Of a stretch of DNA of 64,000 nt, positions 56,748 through 64,000 are shown one piece after another (position 1 is the stretch's first letter; the number at the start of each line of letters is the position of its first letter). Source of the DNA: Sphingomonas sp. BK580 (GTDB lineage Bacteria > Pseudomonadota > Alphaproteobacteria > Sphingomonadales > Sphingomonadaceae). The notes under the pieces were generated by a model, which saw nothing but the letters and a program-made list of their open reading frames with translations, was not told the DNA's origin and did not search any database. The DNA lies in contig NZ_JACIAY010000008.1 in NCBI RefSeq assembly GCF_014194975.1, positions 62,001-126,000 on the forward strand. The letters run 5' to 3'. The translations under genes were made by a program, and so were the position numbers.

Positions 56748-58237
56748 CCCAGCCGCGCCGCCGCCATCAGTCGCTCGCCGGGCTGGCCAACATCAGCTTC
56801 GGCTTTTTCGGCATCCAGATCGGCTTCGCGCTGCAGAACGCGAACATGAGCCGCATCTTCCAGTCGCTCGGCACGCGGCTCGACGATCTGCCCGCTCTGT
56901 GGGTCGCCGCGCCGCTCACCGGGCTGCTCGTCCAGCCCGTGATCGGTCACCTCAGCGACCGCACCTGGCTCGGCCGCTTCGGGCGGCGGCGGCCCTATTT
57001 CCTCGCCGGCGCGCTGCTCGCCGCGCTGTCGCTGCTGATCATGCCGCTCAGCCCCGGGCTGCTCGTCGCGGCGCTGATGCTGTGGGTGCTCGACGCCTCG
57101 CTCAACGTCTCGATGGAGCCGTTCCGCGCCTTCGTCGGCGACATGCTCGACCGTGACCAGCACGCCGCCGGCTATGGCGTGCAGACCGCCTTCATCGGCG
57201 CGGGGGCGGTGGTGGGATCGATCTTCCCCTGGCTGCTCGAGCAGGCGGGCGTGTCGAACGTCGCGCCGCCGGGCGTCATCCCCGCATCGGTCCGCGTCGC
57301 TTTCTGGGTCGGCGGCGCCGCGCTGCTGCTGAGCGTGCTGTGGACGGTGCTGACCACGCGCGAATATGCGCCCGAGGAGATGGCCGCGTTCGACGGCGCG
57401 CCCGCCGCCGACGAGGCCGAGGGCCATGCCGCGCTCGCCGCGCGGAGCGACGGCGCGCCGCTCGCCTGGATCGGGGCCGGCGCGGCGGTGGTGGCGCTCG
57501 TCGCCGCGCTCGGGCTCGAGAAGGAGATGTACCTGCTCGGCGCTTTGCTCGCCGGCTACGGCCTCGCCAGCCTCGTCGCGATCCGCCGCGCGCGGCGCGG
57601 GCGCGGCGCGGGGATGCTCGGCCATCTCGTCGGCGATTTCGCGGGCATGCCACCGCTGATGAAGCGGCTCGCGCTCGTCCAGTTCTTCAGCTGGTCGGCG
57701 CTGTTCATCATGTGGATCAACACGACCCCGGTCGTCACCGGTGCCTTCTACGGCGCGCCCGACGCGGCCAGCCCGGCCTACCAAGAGGGCGCCAACTGGG
57801 TCGACGTGCTGTTCGCCGCCTACAATGGCGTGGCGGCGCTCTCCGCGCTGCTGCTGCTGCCGTGGCTGGCGCGGCGCGTCGGCAAGGCGCGCACCCACGC
57901 GATCGGGCTCGGCTGCGGCGCGCTCGGCTTCGCCAGCGTGTTCGTGGTGCCCGACGCGCGCTGGCTGCTGCTGAGCGAGGTGGCGATCGGCGTCGCCTGG
58001 TCGACCATCCTGGCGATGCCCTATGCGATCCTCGCCTCGGCGCTGCCGCAGCGCAAGCTCGGGGTCTACATGGGGCTGTTCAACGTCTTCGTCGTGCTGC
58101 CGCAGCTGCTGGTGGCGACGGTGATGGGGTCGATCACCAAGCATTTCTTCCCGACCGCGCCGATCTGGACGATGGCCTTCGCCGCGGCGACGATGCTGGC
58201 CGCGGCCGCGGCGATGCTGCGCGTGCGGGTGGAGTGA
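56744..58237 (+). CDS. MFS sugar transporter, SLC45/sucrose-maltose type
   Basis: 497 residues, about 12 membrane segments. The N-terminus LAGLANISFGFFGIQIGFALQNANMSRIFQSLG and the RTWLGRFGRRRPYFLAGA loop with SMEPFRAFVGDMLD are characteristic of the glycoside-pentoside-hexuronide/SLC45 H+-sugar symporters used for maltose and sucrose in sphingomonads. It would bring maltodextrins from the periplasm into the cytoplasm for the glucosidase. ATG 56744 is in an ATGA overlap with the glucosidase, so the three genes are translationally coupled. Frames open to 56387 are repeat-derived. Confidence 0.88.
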
Positions 58238-58240
58238 GCC

Positions 58241-58318
58241 CGAGCTCCCGCGCACGCGGGCGCCTAGGACACGGACGCAGTGCTTCCCGTCCTGGGCTCC
58301 CGCGTGCGCGGGAGCTCG
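58241..58318. repeat. REP-like inverted pair, CTCCCGCG type
   Basis: CGAGCTCCCGCGCACGCGGG and CCGCGTGCGCGGGAGCTCG face each other across about 40 nt (arms about 30 nt). 3 nt after the transporter stop, so it probably ends the glucan operon. Confidence 0.85.
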
Positions 58319-58324
58319 CGCGCG

Positions 58325-58528
58325 CTACGGCCGCTCGGGCGCCGTCTCGCCGCCCTGCGCCGCCAGCGCCATCGCGCGCGCGGTGCCGGTGGCGGGCTTG
58401 AGCCGCGTCGCCGACGCGTCGCGGCCGTAGTTGAGGTACAGCACCGTCGCGATCAGCAGCGCGATCGCCAGCAGCGCGGGCCAGCCGGCGAAGCTGCGGT
58501 AGGAGAAGCCGTGCTTGTTCGTGTCCAT
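58325..58528 (-). CDS. Small single-helix membrane protein
   Basis: 67 residues: MDTNKHGFSYRSFAG then the helix WPALLAIALLIATVLYLNYG, followed by an Ala/Arg-rich tail (GRDASATRLK, PATGTARAMALAAQGG) with a mildly basic pattern. GAGGA lies 6 nt before the ATG on the minus strand; a longer frame to 58690 is non-coding in character. Function unknown. It is preceded on the same strand by the inositol cluster, 86 nt away. Confidence 0.6.
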   Translation of the reverse strand: MDTNKHGFSYRSFAGWPALLAIALLIATVLYLNYGRDASATRLKPATGTARAMALAAQGGETAPERP

Positions 58529-58614
58529 GGCAGTCCTCGTCGTCGGGTCTCGCCGCTGGCAATGACATAGCGGACGGACACGTTCCCGCTGATCGAGGTT
58601 ACATTTTCTTGCTG

Positions 58615-59337
58615 TCAGGCAGCGCGGGGATGCGCCGCCAGCGCGGCCTCGGCCTGGTCGAGCGCGCGCGGGTCGTCGACGTCGAGCCACCAGGCGTCAC
58701 CGACGTCCACGACCCGTGCCTCGCCGCGCGCCGCCAGCGCCGCGACTCCCGCGGAGATCGAGCCGCTGCCACCGGCAGCGATCGAGTCGCGCAGCGCGTC
58801 ATGGAAGCGCGCGTCGACCGCGAACACGCCGGTGTCGAAGCAGTCATAGTCCGGGAGGTGCTTGCCGATCGCGACGATGCGGTCGCCCTCGGTGCGCACG
58901 CGCGTGACGTCGTCCAGGTCGATCAGCGGATTGTCGAGCCGGCGGTCGACGCCGAGCGTGAGCGCCGCCTCGGGCGCCGCGACGACGCGCGCGATCAGCG
59001 CCGGGTCGAGCAGATGGTCCGCCATCATCAGCAGGTGGCGGCACGGGCCGATCGCCGTCGCGCCGGTCAGCACCGAATGGCCGTTGGCGAGCGACCAGTC
59101 GGGCGTGCGCACGCAGCGCAGCGGCACGTGGAGCGTCGCGGCGACCGAGGCGAGGTGGCGCTCGAGCCGCTCGCCCTCGTGGCCGGTGACGACGGTGACG
59201 TCGGTGACGCCACCGTCGAGCGCGGCCCGGAGCACGCGCTCGATCAGCGGCACGCCCTGCACGAGCGTCAGCGGCTTCGAGGGAGAGACCGCGCGCAGCC
59301 GGCTGCCATAGCCGGCCGCGACGATGAGCGCGTGCAA
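58615..59337 (-). CDS. Nucleotidyltransferase, probable CTP:inositol-1-phosphate cytidylyltransferase
   Basis: 240 residues of the sugar-nucleotidyltransferase fold: N-terminal HALIVAAGYGSRLR (GxGxR glycine loop) with SKPLTLVQGVPLIERVL, DVTVVTGHEG, and MMADHLLDPALIA, with a metal-binding Asp in the ADHL motif. Neighbouring inositol-3-phosphate synthase and CDP-alcohol phosphatidyltransferase suggest it makes CDP-inositol, as in the di-inositol-phosphate pathway. It starts with TTG (59337), 10 nt after the stop of the synthase, so it is translated with it. Other NMP donors (for example mannose or glucose 1-phosphate) are possible. Confidence 0.75.
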   Translation of the reverse strand: MHALIVAAGYGSRLRAVSPSKPLTLVQGVPLIERVLRAALDGGVTDVTVVTGHEGERLERHLASVAATLHVPLRCVRTPDWSLANGHSVLTGATAIGPCRHLLMMADHLLDPALIARVVAAPEAALTLGVDRRLDNPLIDLDDVTRVRTEGDRIVAIGKHLPDYDCFDTGVFAVDARFHDALRDSIAAGGSGSISAGVAALAARGEARVVDVGDAWWLDVDDPRALDQAEAALAAHPRAA

Positions 59338-59347
59338 GGGGAGGACC

Positions 59348-60454
59348 TTACTCGGCGGCGAGGCGGGCGTCGGCGTGGATGAACTCGTTGGTCATCGCGG
59401 CCGCCACGTCGTCGGTCACCTGCTGCGGCGGGTGCTTGCAGAAGAACGCCGACGGACCCTCGAGCGCGCCGGCGATGCCGCGCTCCAGGCCGAGCTTCAC
59501 GCAGCGGATCGCGTCCACCACCACCGCGGCCGAGTTGGGCGAGTCCTCGACCGACAGGCGCAGCTCGAGGTTCATCGGCACGCCGCCGAACAGGTCACCC
59601 TCGAGCCGGAGGAAGCACAGCTTGTTGTCGCCGAGCCAGGGGATGTAGTCCGACGGGCCGACGTGGATGTTCTCGTCCGCGAGCCGCTCGGCGATCACCG
59701 CCTGCACCGCCTCGGTCTTCGACTCCTTCTTGCTCGCCAGCCGGTTGCGGTCGAGCATGTTCATGAAGTCGGTGTTGCCGCCGGTGTTGAGCTGGTAGGT
59801 GTGATCGATCGTCACGCCGCGCTGGCCGAACAGGTTCGACAGCACGCGGTGGACGATCGTCGCGCCGACCTGCGCCTTCACGTCGTCGCCGATGATCGGC
59901 AGGCCGGCGTCGGCGAACTTCTTCTCCCACTCGGGGCGCGAGGCGATGAACACCGGCATGCAGTTGACCACGCCGAGGCCTGCCTCGAGCGCGCACTCCA
60001 TGTAGAATTCGGTCGCCTCCTGGCTGCCGACCGGCAGGAAGTTGACCAGGATCTCGGCGCCCGAGCGCTTCAGCTCGGCGATAATCTCCGCCTTCTCGGC
60101 GTCGCGCGTGTCGTCGATCTCGAAGCCGCGGTCGTTGGCGGCGGTGAGCATGTGCGGCGCGACGCCGTCGAGCTTGGCACCCATCTTCACGATCGTCCCG
60201 GTCTTGGGCACGTCCGCGTGGAATACCTTGGTGCAGTTCGGCTTGGCGAAGATCGCCTCGCCCAGGTCGAGCCCGACCTTGCGCGAGTCGACGTCGAACG
60301 CCGCGACGAAATCGAGGTCGCCGACCTTGTAGCCGCCGATCTCCTCATGGATCAGACCGGCGGCGGTGTTGCTGCCGGCATAGTGGTATTTGCCCTGCAC
60401 GAGGCTGCTCGCGCAGTTCCCAACCCCGATGACCGCCACCTTGATCGAAGCCAT
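59348..60454 (-). CDS. ino1: Inositol-3-phosphate synthase (myo-inositol-1-phosphate synthase)
   Basis: 368 residues. NAD-binding N-terminus KVAVIGVGNCASSLVQGKYHY, and the family blocks LVNFLPVGSQEATEFYMECA, VNCMPVFIASRPEWEKKF, IIGDDVKAQVGATIVHR, HTYQLNTGGNTDFMNM (catalytic) and NLELRLSVEDSPNSAAVVVD. It converts glucose 6-phosphate into 1L-myo-inositol-1-phosphate in an NAD-dependent isomerisation. GGGG lies 4 nt upstream of the ATG at 60454; in-frame codons to 60526 lack a ribosome site. It is the first gene of a minus-strand operon with the nucleotidyltransferase and is divergent from the CDP-alcohol phosphatidyltransferase. Confidence 0.94.
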   Translation of the reverse strand: MASIKVAVIGVGNCASSLVQGKYHYAGSNTAAGLIHEEIGGYKVGDLDFVAAFDVDSRKVGLDLGEAIFAKPNCTKVFHADVPKTGTIVKMGAKLDGVAPHMLTAANDRGFEIDDTRDAEKAEIIAELKRSGAEILVNFLPVGSQEATEFYMECALEAGLGVVNCMPVFIASRPEWEKKFADAGLPIIGDDVKAQVGATIVHRVLSNLFGQRGVTIDHTYQLNTGGNTDFMNMLDRNRLASKKESKTEAVQAVIAERLADENIHVGPSDYIPWLGDNKLCFLRLEGDLFGGVPMNLELRLSVEDSPNSAAVVVDAIRCVKLGLERGIAGALEGPSAFFCKHPPQQVTDDVAAAMTNEFIHADARLAAE

Positions 60455-60583
60455 TCTACCCCACTTGTCGGCCCCTAGCCGAGCTGAAGACATATACGTT
60501 GCCGCTTCGTGACAGATACGTGGCAACTGTCAAGCGGACCGAACGCCTGTATAGGCGCGCCGGGGCAAATGCACGAGGAACGC

Positions 60584-61453
60584 GTGAACGATTCCGAACC
60601 GGCTGTGGCGGGGAAGCCGCGCGAGCTACAAGGCTTTCTGAACAGGACGATCTATCACCCGCTCGCGCACGTGCTGGCGCGCGCGCTGGTGCCCACGCCG
60701 GTGACGCCGAACATGGTCTCGATCACCGGTGCGCTGATGGTGATGGCGGCGGCGGTGCTCTACGCGCGGGTGGGGACGCCCGCGGCGATGGCGCTCGGTT
60801 TCCTGCTCCATTGCCTGTGGCACGTGGTGGACGGCGCCGACGGTGCGCTGGCGCGAATGTCGGGTCGCGCCTCGCCCTCGGGCGAGATCGTCGACGGGCT
60901 GTGCGACTATGCCGGGCACGCGGTGATGTACACGCTGCTGGGCGCGGCGATGGACGACCGGATCGGCTGGGTCGCCTGGCCGATCGTCGTGCTCGCGGGG
61001 GTGAGCCGCGCGGTCCAGTCGGTCTTCGCCGAGAGCCAGCGTCGGACCTATCAGTGGTGGGCCTATGACGTGCCGTGGCTGCAGACCGCCAAGTCGGGCG
61101 GCGACGGCATCGGCGTGCGGCTCTCCGCTCTGTACCTCTGGGCGTGGCACAAGATGTCGGGGCCGACCCAGGTGGTGAACGCGCTGGTGGCGAGCGCGGC
61201 GGCGGACCCGCCCGAGCGCCGCCGCATCGCGCAGATCGCGCGCGAGGAGGGGCGCAAGCTGCTGCCCGCCGCCGCGGTGCTCGGCGCCAACCCGCGCACG
61301 ATCCTGCTCGGGCTCAGCATGATCGCGGGGACGCCCCTGTGGTTCTTCCTGATCGAGATCGTGGTGCTCAACGTGGTGCTGGTGCTCGCGATCGTGCAGG
61401 CTGCCTATGTCGGGCGGCGGATGACCCAGCTGATCGCGCACGGGCACCGGTGA
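60584..61453 (+). CDS. CDP-alcohol phosphatidyltransferase
   Basis: 289 residues, at least four membrane segments. The family signature DGxxAR-x8-G-x3-D-x3-D is present as VVDGADGALARMSGRASPSG then EIVDGLCDYAGH, with the metal-binding Asp residues. Such enzymes transfer a phosphatidyl or inositol-phosphate group between a CDP-alcohol and an alcohol. Next to inositol-phosphate synthase and a cytidylyltransferase it may use CDP-inositol, giving inositol phosphate ethers or lipids. GAGGAA precedes GTG 60584 at good spacing; ATG 60569 is an alternative start five codons upstream. Divergent from ino1 with 129 bp between starts. Confidence 0.82.
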   Translation: MNDSEPAVAGKPRELQGFLNRTIYHPLAHVLARALVPTPVTPNMVSITGALMVMAAAVLYARVGTPAAMALGFLLHCLWHVVDGADGALARMSGRASPSGEIVDGLCDYAGHAVMYTLLGAAMDDRIGWVAWPIVVLAGVSRAVQSVFAESQRRTYQWWAYDVPWLQTAKSGGDGIGVRLSALYLWAWHKMSGPTQVVNALVASAAADPPERRRIAQIAREEGRKLLPAAAVLGANPRTILLGLSMIAGTPLWFFLIEIVVLNVVLVLAIVQAAYVGRRMTQLIAHGHR

Positions 61454-61472
61454 ACCGTGCCGGTCGGGCGCG

Positions 61473-61498
61473 GGAACCGCGCGCGCGGCCCGCGGGTT
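61473..61498 (+). promoter_or_regulatory. EcfG-like promoter upstream of the superoxide dismutase gene
   Basis: GGAAC (61473-61477), 17 nt, GGTT (61495-61498): exact -35 and one mismatch in the -10 part. 43 nt upstream of the start at 61542. In a GC-rich window such matches can occur by chance. Confidence 0.4.
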
Positions 61499-61541
61499 GC
61501 CTGCGGCAAGAACATGGATCAGTGACAACAGGGAGCGAGCG

Positions 61542-62084
61542 ATGCGGCGGATCACGGCGATGACGGGTGTGGGGCTGGCGGCGCTGGCGCTCGCGGCGTG
61601 CAACGATCAGGCGAAGATGGACACGGGGGCGCCGATGCCCGGCGGCGCCAGCGCCACCGCGCAGCTCGCCACCGGGACGGGCGCGCCGGTCGGCCGCGCC
61701 ACCGTCACCGAGGTGGCGGGGGGGCTGCGCTTCACCGTGGACGCCAGCGGGATGCCGCCGGGCACGCACGGCGCGCACGTCCATATGGTCGGTCGCTGCG
61801 ACCCGCCGGGCTTCGAGAGCGCGGGCGGTCACTGGAACCCGACTCAGATGAAGCACGGCGCGATGAACCCGCAGGGGCCGCACCAGGGCGACCTGCCCAA
61901 CCTCGTCATCGGCAACGACGGCCGCGGCACGATCGGGGCGACGATCCCGGGCGCGACCATGGCCGGGCTGCTCGACGCGGACGGCGCCGCGATGGTGATC
62001 CACGCGGGGCAGGACGACCTCAAGACCGATCCCAGCGGCAACTCGGGCGCGCGCATCGCCTGCGGTGTGTTCCAGGCGGGGTGA
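61542..62084 (+). CDS. sodC: Cu/Zn superoxide dismutase, lipoprotein
   Basis: 180 residues: lipobox LALAAC (Cys20) with signal, then a SodC domain. Metal ligands are complete: His79 and His81 (HVH), His97 in GGHWNP, His105, His114 and Asp117 (PHQGDL), and His154 in VIHAGQDD. A disulfide pair Cys86/Cys174 is present. It would remove superoxide in the periplasm, held to a membrane by its lipid. GGGAG lies 6 nt upstream of the ATG. The EcfG-like site at 61473 suggests stress control. 88 nt after the CDP-alcohol phosphatidyltransferase, same strand. Confidence 0.93.
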   Translation: MRRITAMTGVGLAALALAACNDQAKMDTGAPMPGGASATAQLATGTGAPVGRATVTEVAGGLRFTVDASGMPPGTHGAHVHMVGRCDPPGFESAGGHWNPTQMKHGAMNPQGPHQGDLPNLVIGNDGRGTIGATIPGATMAGLLDADGAAMVIHAGQDDLKTDPSGNSGARIACGVFQAG

Positions 62085-62120
62085 GGGGAGGGGCCGGCAG
62101 CGCCGGTCTCTCATTGCTAC

Positions 62121-62216
62121 CGTCATCCTGAGCTCGTCTCAGGGTCGACCGTGCCGCAGTCTCAGACGCCGAGGCGCTCGCGGGACGGTGGATCCTGAAA
62201 CAAGGTCAGGATGACG
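62121..62216. repeat. REP-like inverted pair, GTCATCCTGA type
   Basis: CGTCATCCTGAGCTCGTCTCAGGG at the left and ATCCTGAAAC...GGTCAGGATGACG at the right. The right half shares about 25 bp with 52787-52882, so both come from one dispersed family. Between sodC and the convergent MFS gene. Confidence 0.8.
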
Positions 62217-62273
62217 CCAGCGCTTGAGGGGGCGCCGGAGGGCGAGGAGAGGCGCGCGTCTCTCCCAGCCGCC

Positions 62274-63824
62274 TCACCCCAGCTCCCCCGCCGCCTGCGC
62301 GCGGTTCTCGCGCGTCCGCTCCGCCTCGGGCACCAGCCGGTAGGCCGCCACGCCCGCCGCCAGGCCGAGCGGCACGACCGCGAGCAGCGCCAGCATCCCG
62401 GTCGACAGGCTGCCGCTCAGCGTCGAGATCCGCCCCGCCAGGTACGGGCCGAGCGCCAGCCCGAGCAGCGTCGTGCCGATGAAGAAGGTCGCCGTCGCCG
62501 TACCGCGCATCCGGGGCAGCACCAGGTCCTGCGTCGCCGCCGCGGCCGAGCCCAGCCCCCAGCTCGCCAGATATTGCGACGCGAACAGGCACAGGTAGAG
62601 CGTCAGCGGCGCGCTCGCGGTGAAGCCGATCACGAGGAAGGGCACCGGCAGCACCGCCCCGCACAGTACCGGCACCAGTCGCCCGGAAGGGTTGGTCCGC
62701 CGCAGCCGGTCCGCGATCAGCCCGCCGCTCGTCACCCCGAGGAAGCCCGACAGCGCCGCACCGCCGCCCAGGATCAGCCCGGCCTGCGCCGGCGACACCG
62801 CGAGCGCGCGCATCGCGTAAGGCGCCGCCCAGAAGGAGGCGGCGTAGCTCAGGAAAGCGTTGAGCCCGTACGCCACGACGACGCACAGGAACGCGGGCGT
62901 GCCGACGATCAGCGCGAAGGTCGGCGGGTCACGGCGGCGCAGCGCGCTCGCCCAGGAGAAGACCGCGTAGACGCCGGTGCCGACCGCGACCCACTGCGGC
63001 AGCGGCTCGCCGAGCACGCGTAGCAGCGCCACCGCCGCGACCACCGCCGCCAGCGCGACGAGGTTGACGGCCAGCGCGCCGACCCCGCGCCGCGCCGCCG
63101 CGATCAGGGTGAGCGGGGGCAGGATCGTCAGCAGCTCGCTGCCGAAGGCGCGGAACGGCGCGGGATGCGGCGGTGGCGCGGGCAGCCCCTCGACCGCGCC
63201 GCGCACCGGCTCGCGCAGCGTCGCCACCAGCGCGGCGAGCAGCAGCCCGGGCAGCCCGACCGCGAGGAAGGCGGCCTGCCAGCCGGCGAGGCCGAGCGGC
63301 GGATCGACCGGGAAGGCGCGCTGCCAATGCTGCACCACCAGCCCGCCGACCAGCAGCGAGCAGCCCCCGCCGACATAGATGCCCGCCGAGTAGATCGACA
63401 GCGCGGTGGCGCGCAGCTTGCGCGGGAAATAGTCCGAGATCAGCGAGTAGGCCGAGGGCGACGCGGTCGCCTCGCCGACCCCGACGCCGACGCGCGCGGC
63501 GGCGAGCTGCGCGCCCCCGCCCGCCAGGCCGGAGAGCGCGGTCATGGTCGACCACAGCGCCAGTCCCACCGTCATCAGCCGCACGCGGTGCCAGCTGTCG
63601 GCGAGGCGGCCGAGCGGGATGCCGAACAGCGCGTAGAAGACGCCGAAGGCGGTGCCGTAGAGGAAGCCCAGGTCCTCGTCGCGCAGGTGGAGGTCGCGCT
63701 TGATGTCCTCGGCGAGGATCGAGATCACCTGCCGGTCGACGAAGTTGAGGATGTAGACGACGAACAGGACCGCGAGCACGTACCACGCATAGCCGCTCGC
63801 GCGCTGGTCGCCGTCCGGGGTCAT
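62274..63824 (-). CDS. MFS transporter, spinster-like
   Basis: 516 residues, 12 predicted membrane segments. N-terminal WYVLAVLFVVYILNFVDRQVIS and GTAFGVFYALFGIPLGRLADSW, with RLMTVGLALWSTMTALSGLAGG, match the spinster-like group of the major facilitator superfamily. The central loop (REPVRGAVEGLPAPPPHPA) is Pro-rich. Substrate unknown. GGGAGGG lies 8-11 nt before the ATG at 63824. Divergent or isolated; the downstream 176 bp to the window end show nothing recognisable. Confidence 0.85.
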   Translation of the reverse strand: MTPDGDQRASGYAWYVLAVLFVVYILNFVDRQVISILAEDIKRDLHLRDEDLGFLYGTAFGVFYALFGIPLGRLADSWHRVRLMTVGLALWSTMTALSGLAGGGAQLAAARVGVGVGEATASPSAYSLISDYFPRKLRATALSIYSAGIYVGGGCSLLVGGLVVQHWQRAFPVDPPLGLAGWQAAFLAVGLPGLLLAALVATLREPVRGAVEGLPAPPPHPAPFRAFGSELLTILPPLTLIAAARRGVGALAVNLVALAAVVAAVALLRVLGEPLPQWVAVGTGVYAVFSWASALRRRDPPTFALIVGTPAFLCVVVAYGLNAFLSYAASFWAAPYAMRALAVSPAQAGLILGGGAALSGFLGVTSGGLIADRLRRTNPSGRLVPVLCGAVLPVPFLVIGFTASAPLTLYLCLFASQYLASWGLGSAAAATQDLVLPRMRGTATATFFIGTTLLGLALGPYLAGRISTLSGSLSTGMLALLAVVPLGLAAGVAAYRLVPEAERTRENRAQAAGELG

Positions 63825-64000
63825 GCCCGTTCCCTCCCGATGTTCGTCGTTGCGGGGAGCGTAACAGAGGCGGGCCGGGAAGGAAGGGGGCCCCGCCGAT
63901 ATGGGAGGGGCGGGGCGCGGGAGGTCGCGCCGCCCGCTCGGGCCACAACTGGACTCGTTTCATGATCTACCGCAGCGCATGTGCGGCCGTCCGTCGGGAG

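Overview
The window is about 64 kb of very GC-rich (by eye about 70%) bacterial chromosome. Nothing in it was searched against a database; family names rest on motifs I could read. The gene set points to a sphingomonad (Alphaproteobacteria, Sphingomonas-like): a PhyR/NepR/EcfG general stress response locus with a PhyP-like kinase, three large TonB-dependent receptors, an orphan TonB, TamA/TamB, a TIGR01782-type receptor beside alpha-glucan enzymes, flavin-dependent halogenase-like genes, ErpA, and a Tat operon behind scpAB.

Layout. 1-4.0 kb: the end of a glycogen operon (glgA fragment, pgm, glgX, all overlapping by 4 nt). 4.0-10.0 kb: PilZ protein, tRNA-Gly(CCC), chorismate mutase, two divergent L,D-transpeptidase-type genes, TonB, a MipA-like outer membrane protein and nagZ. 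10.3-13.1 kb: scpA-scpB-tatA-tatB-tatC. 13.1-18.1 kb: the stress-response locus. On the minus strand are an entericidin-like lipoprotein, a candidate small RNA behind a perfect EcfG-type promoter, a PhyP-like kinase and nepR; on the plus strand phyR, a 45-residue membrane protein and ecfG; then a second NepR-like gene on the minus strand. 18.1-31 kb: housekeeping genes (glnE, bcp, an M23 peptidase, erpA, xth), a desaturase, an amidohydrolase and small genes. 31-38.6 kb: a stress-promoter lipoprotein, an orphan type VI immunity-like gene and two TonB-dependent receptors. 39-45.2 kb: tamA-tamB. 45.4-58.2 kb: an esterase, a DUF4142 protein, a receptor, a halogenase and an alpha-glucan operon (periplasmic GH13 amylase, cytoplasmic GH13 glucosidase, MFS sugar transporter) divergent from a LacI regulator. 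58.3-61.5 kb: an inositol-phosphate trio (NTP transferase, inositol-3-phosphate synthase, CDP-alcohol phosphatidyltransferase). 61.5-64 kb: a Cu/Zn superoxide dismutase lipoprotein and an MFS transporter.

How it works together. Five EcfG-like promoters (GGAAC or one mismatch, 16-17 nt, CGTT/GGTT) lie upstream of nepR-phyP, the second nepR, the small RNA, a lipoprotein and the superoxide dismutase, so the window seems to hold the core of the stress regulon and some targets. One 12-bp near-palindrome (TGAATACGTATG) occurs between lacI and the amylase and again upstream of the receptor at 32.8 kb, which links receptor and glucan operon in one predicted regulon.

The most unusual observation is that dispersed REP-like palindromes have entered reading frames. 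The glucosidase carries a tail of about 144 residues built from three 40-41-residue repeats that are translated palindromes, with the 4-nt overlap to the next gene intact. The amylase carries about 97 extra N-terminal residues, largely translated palindromes, ahead of its signal peptide.
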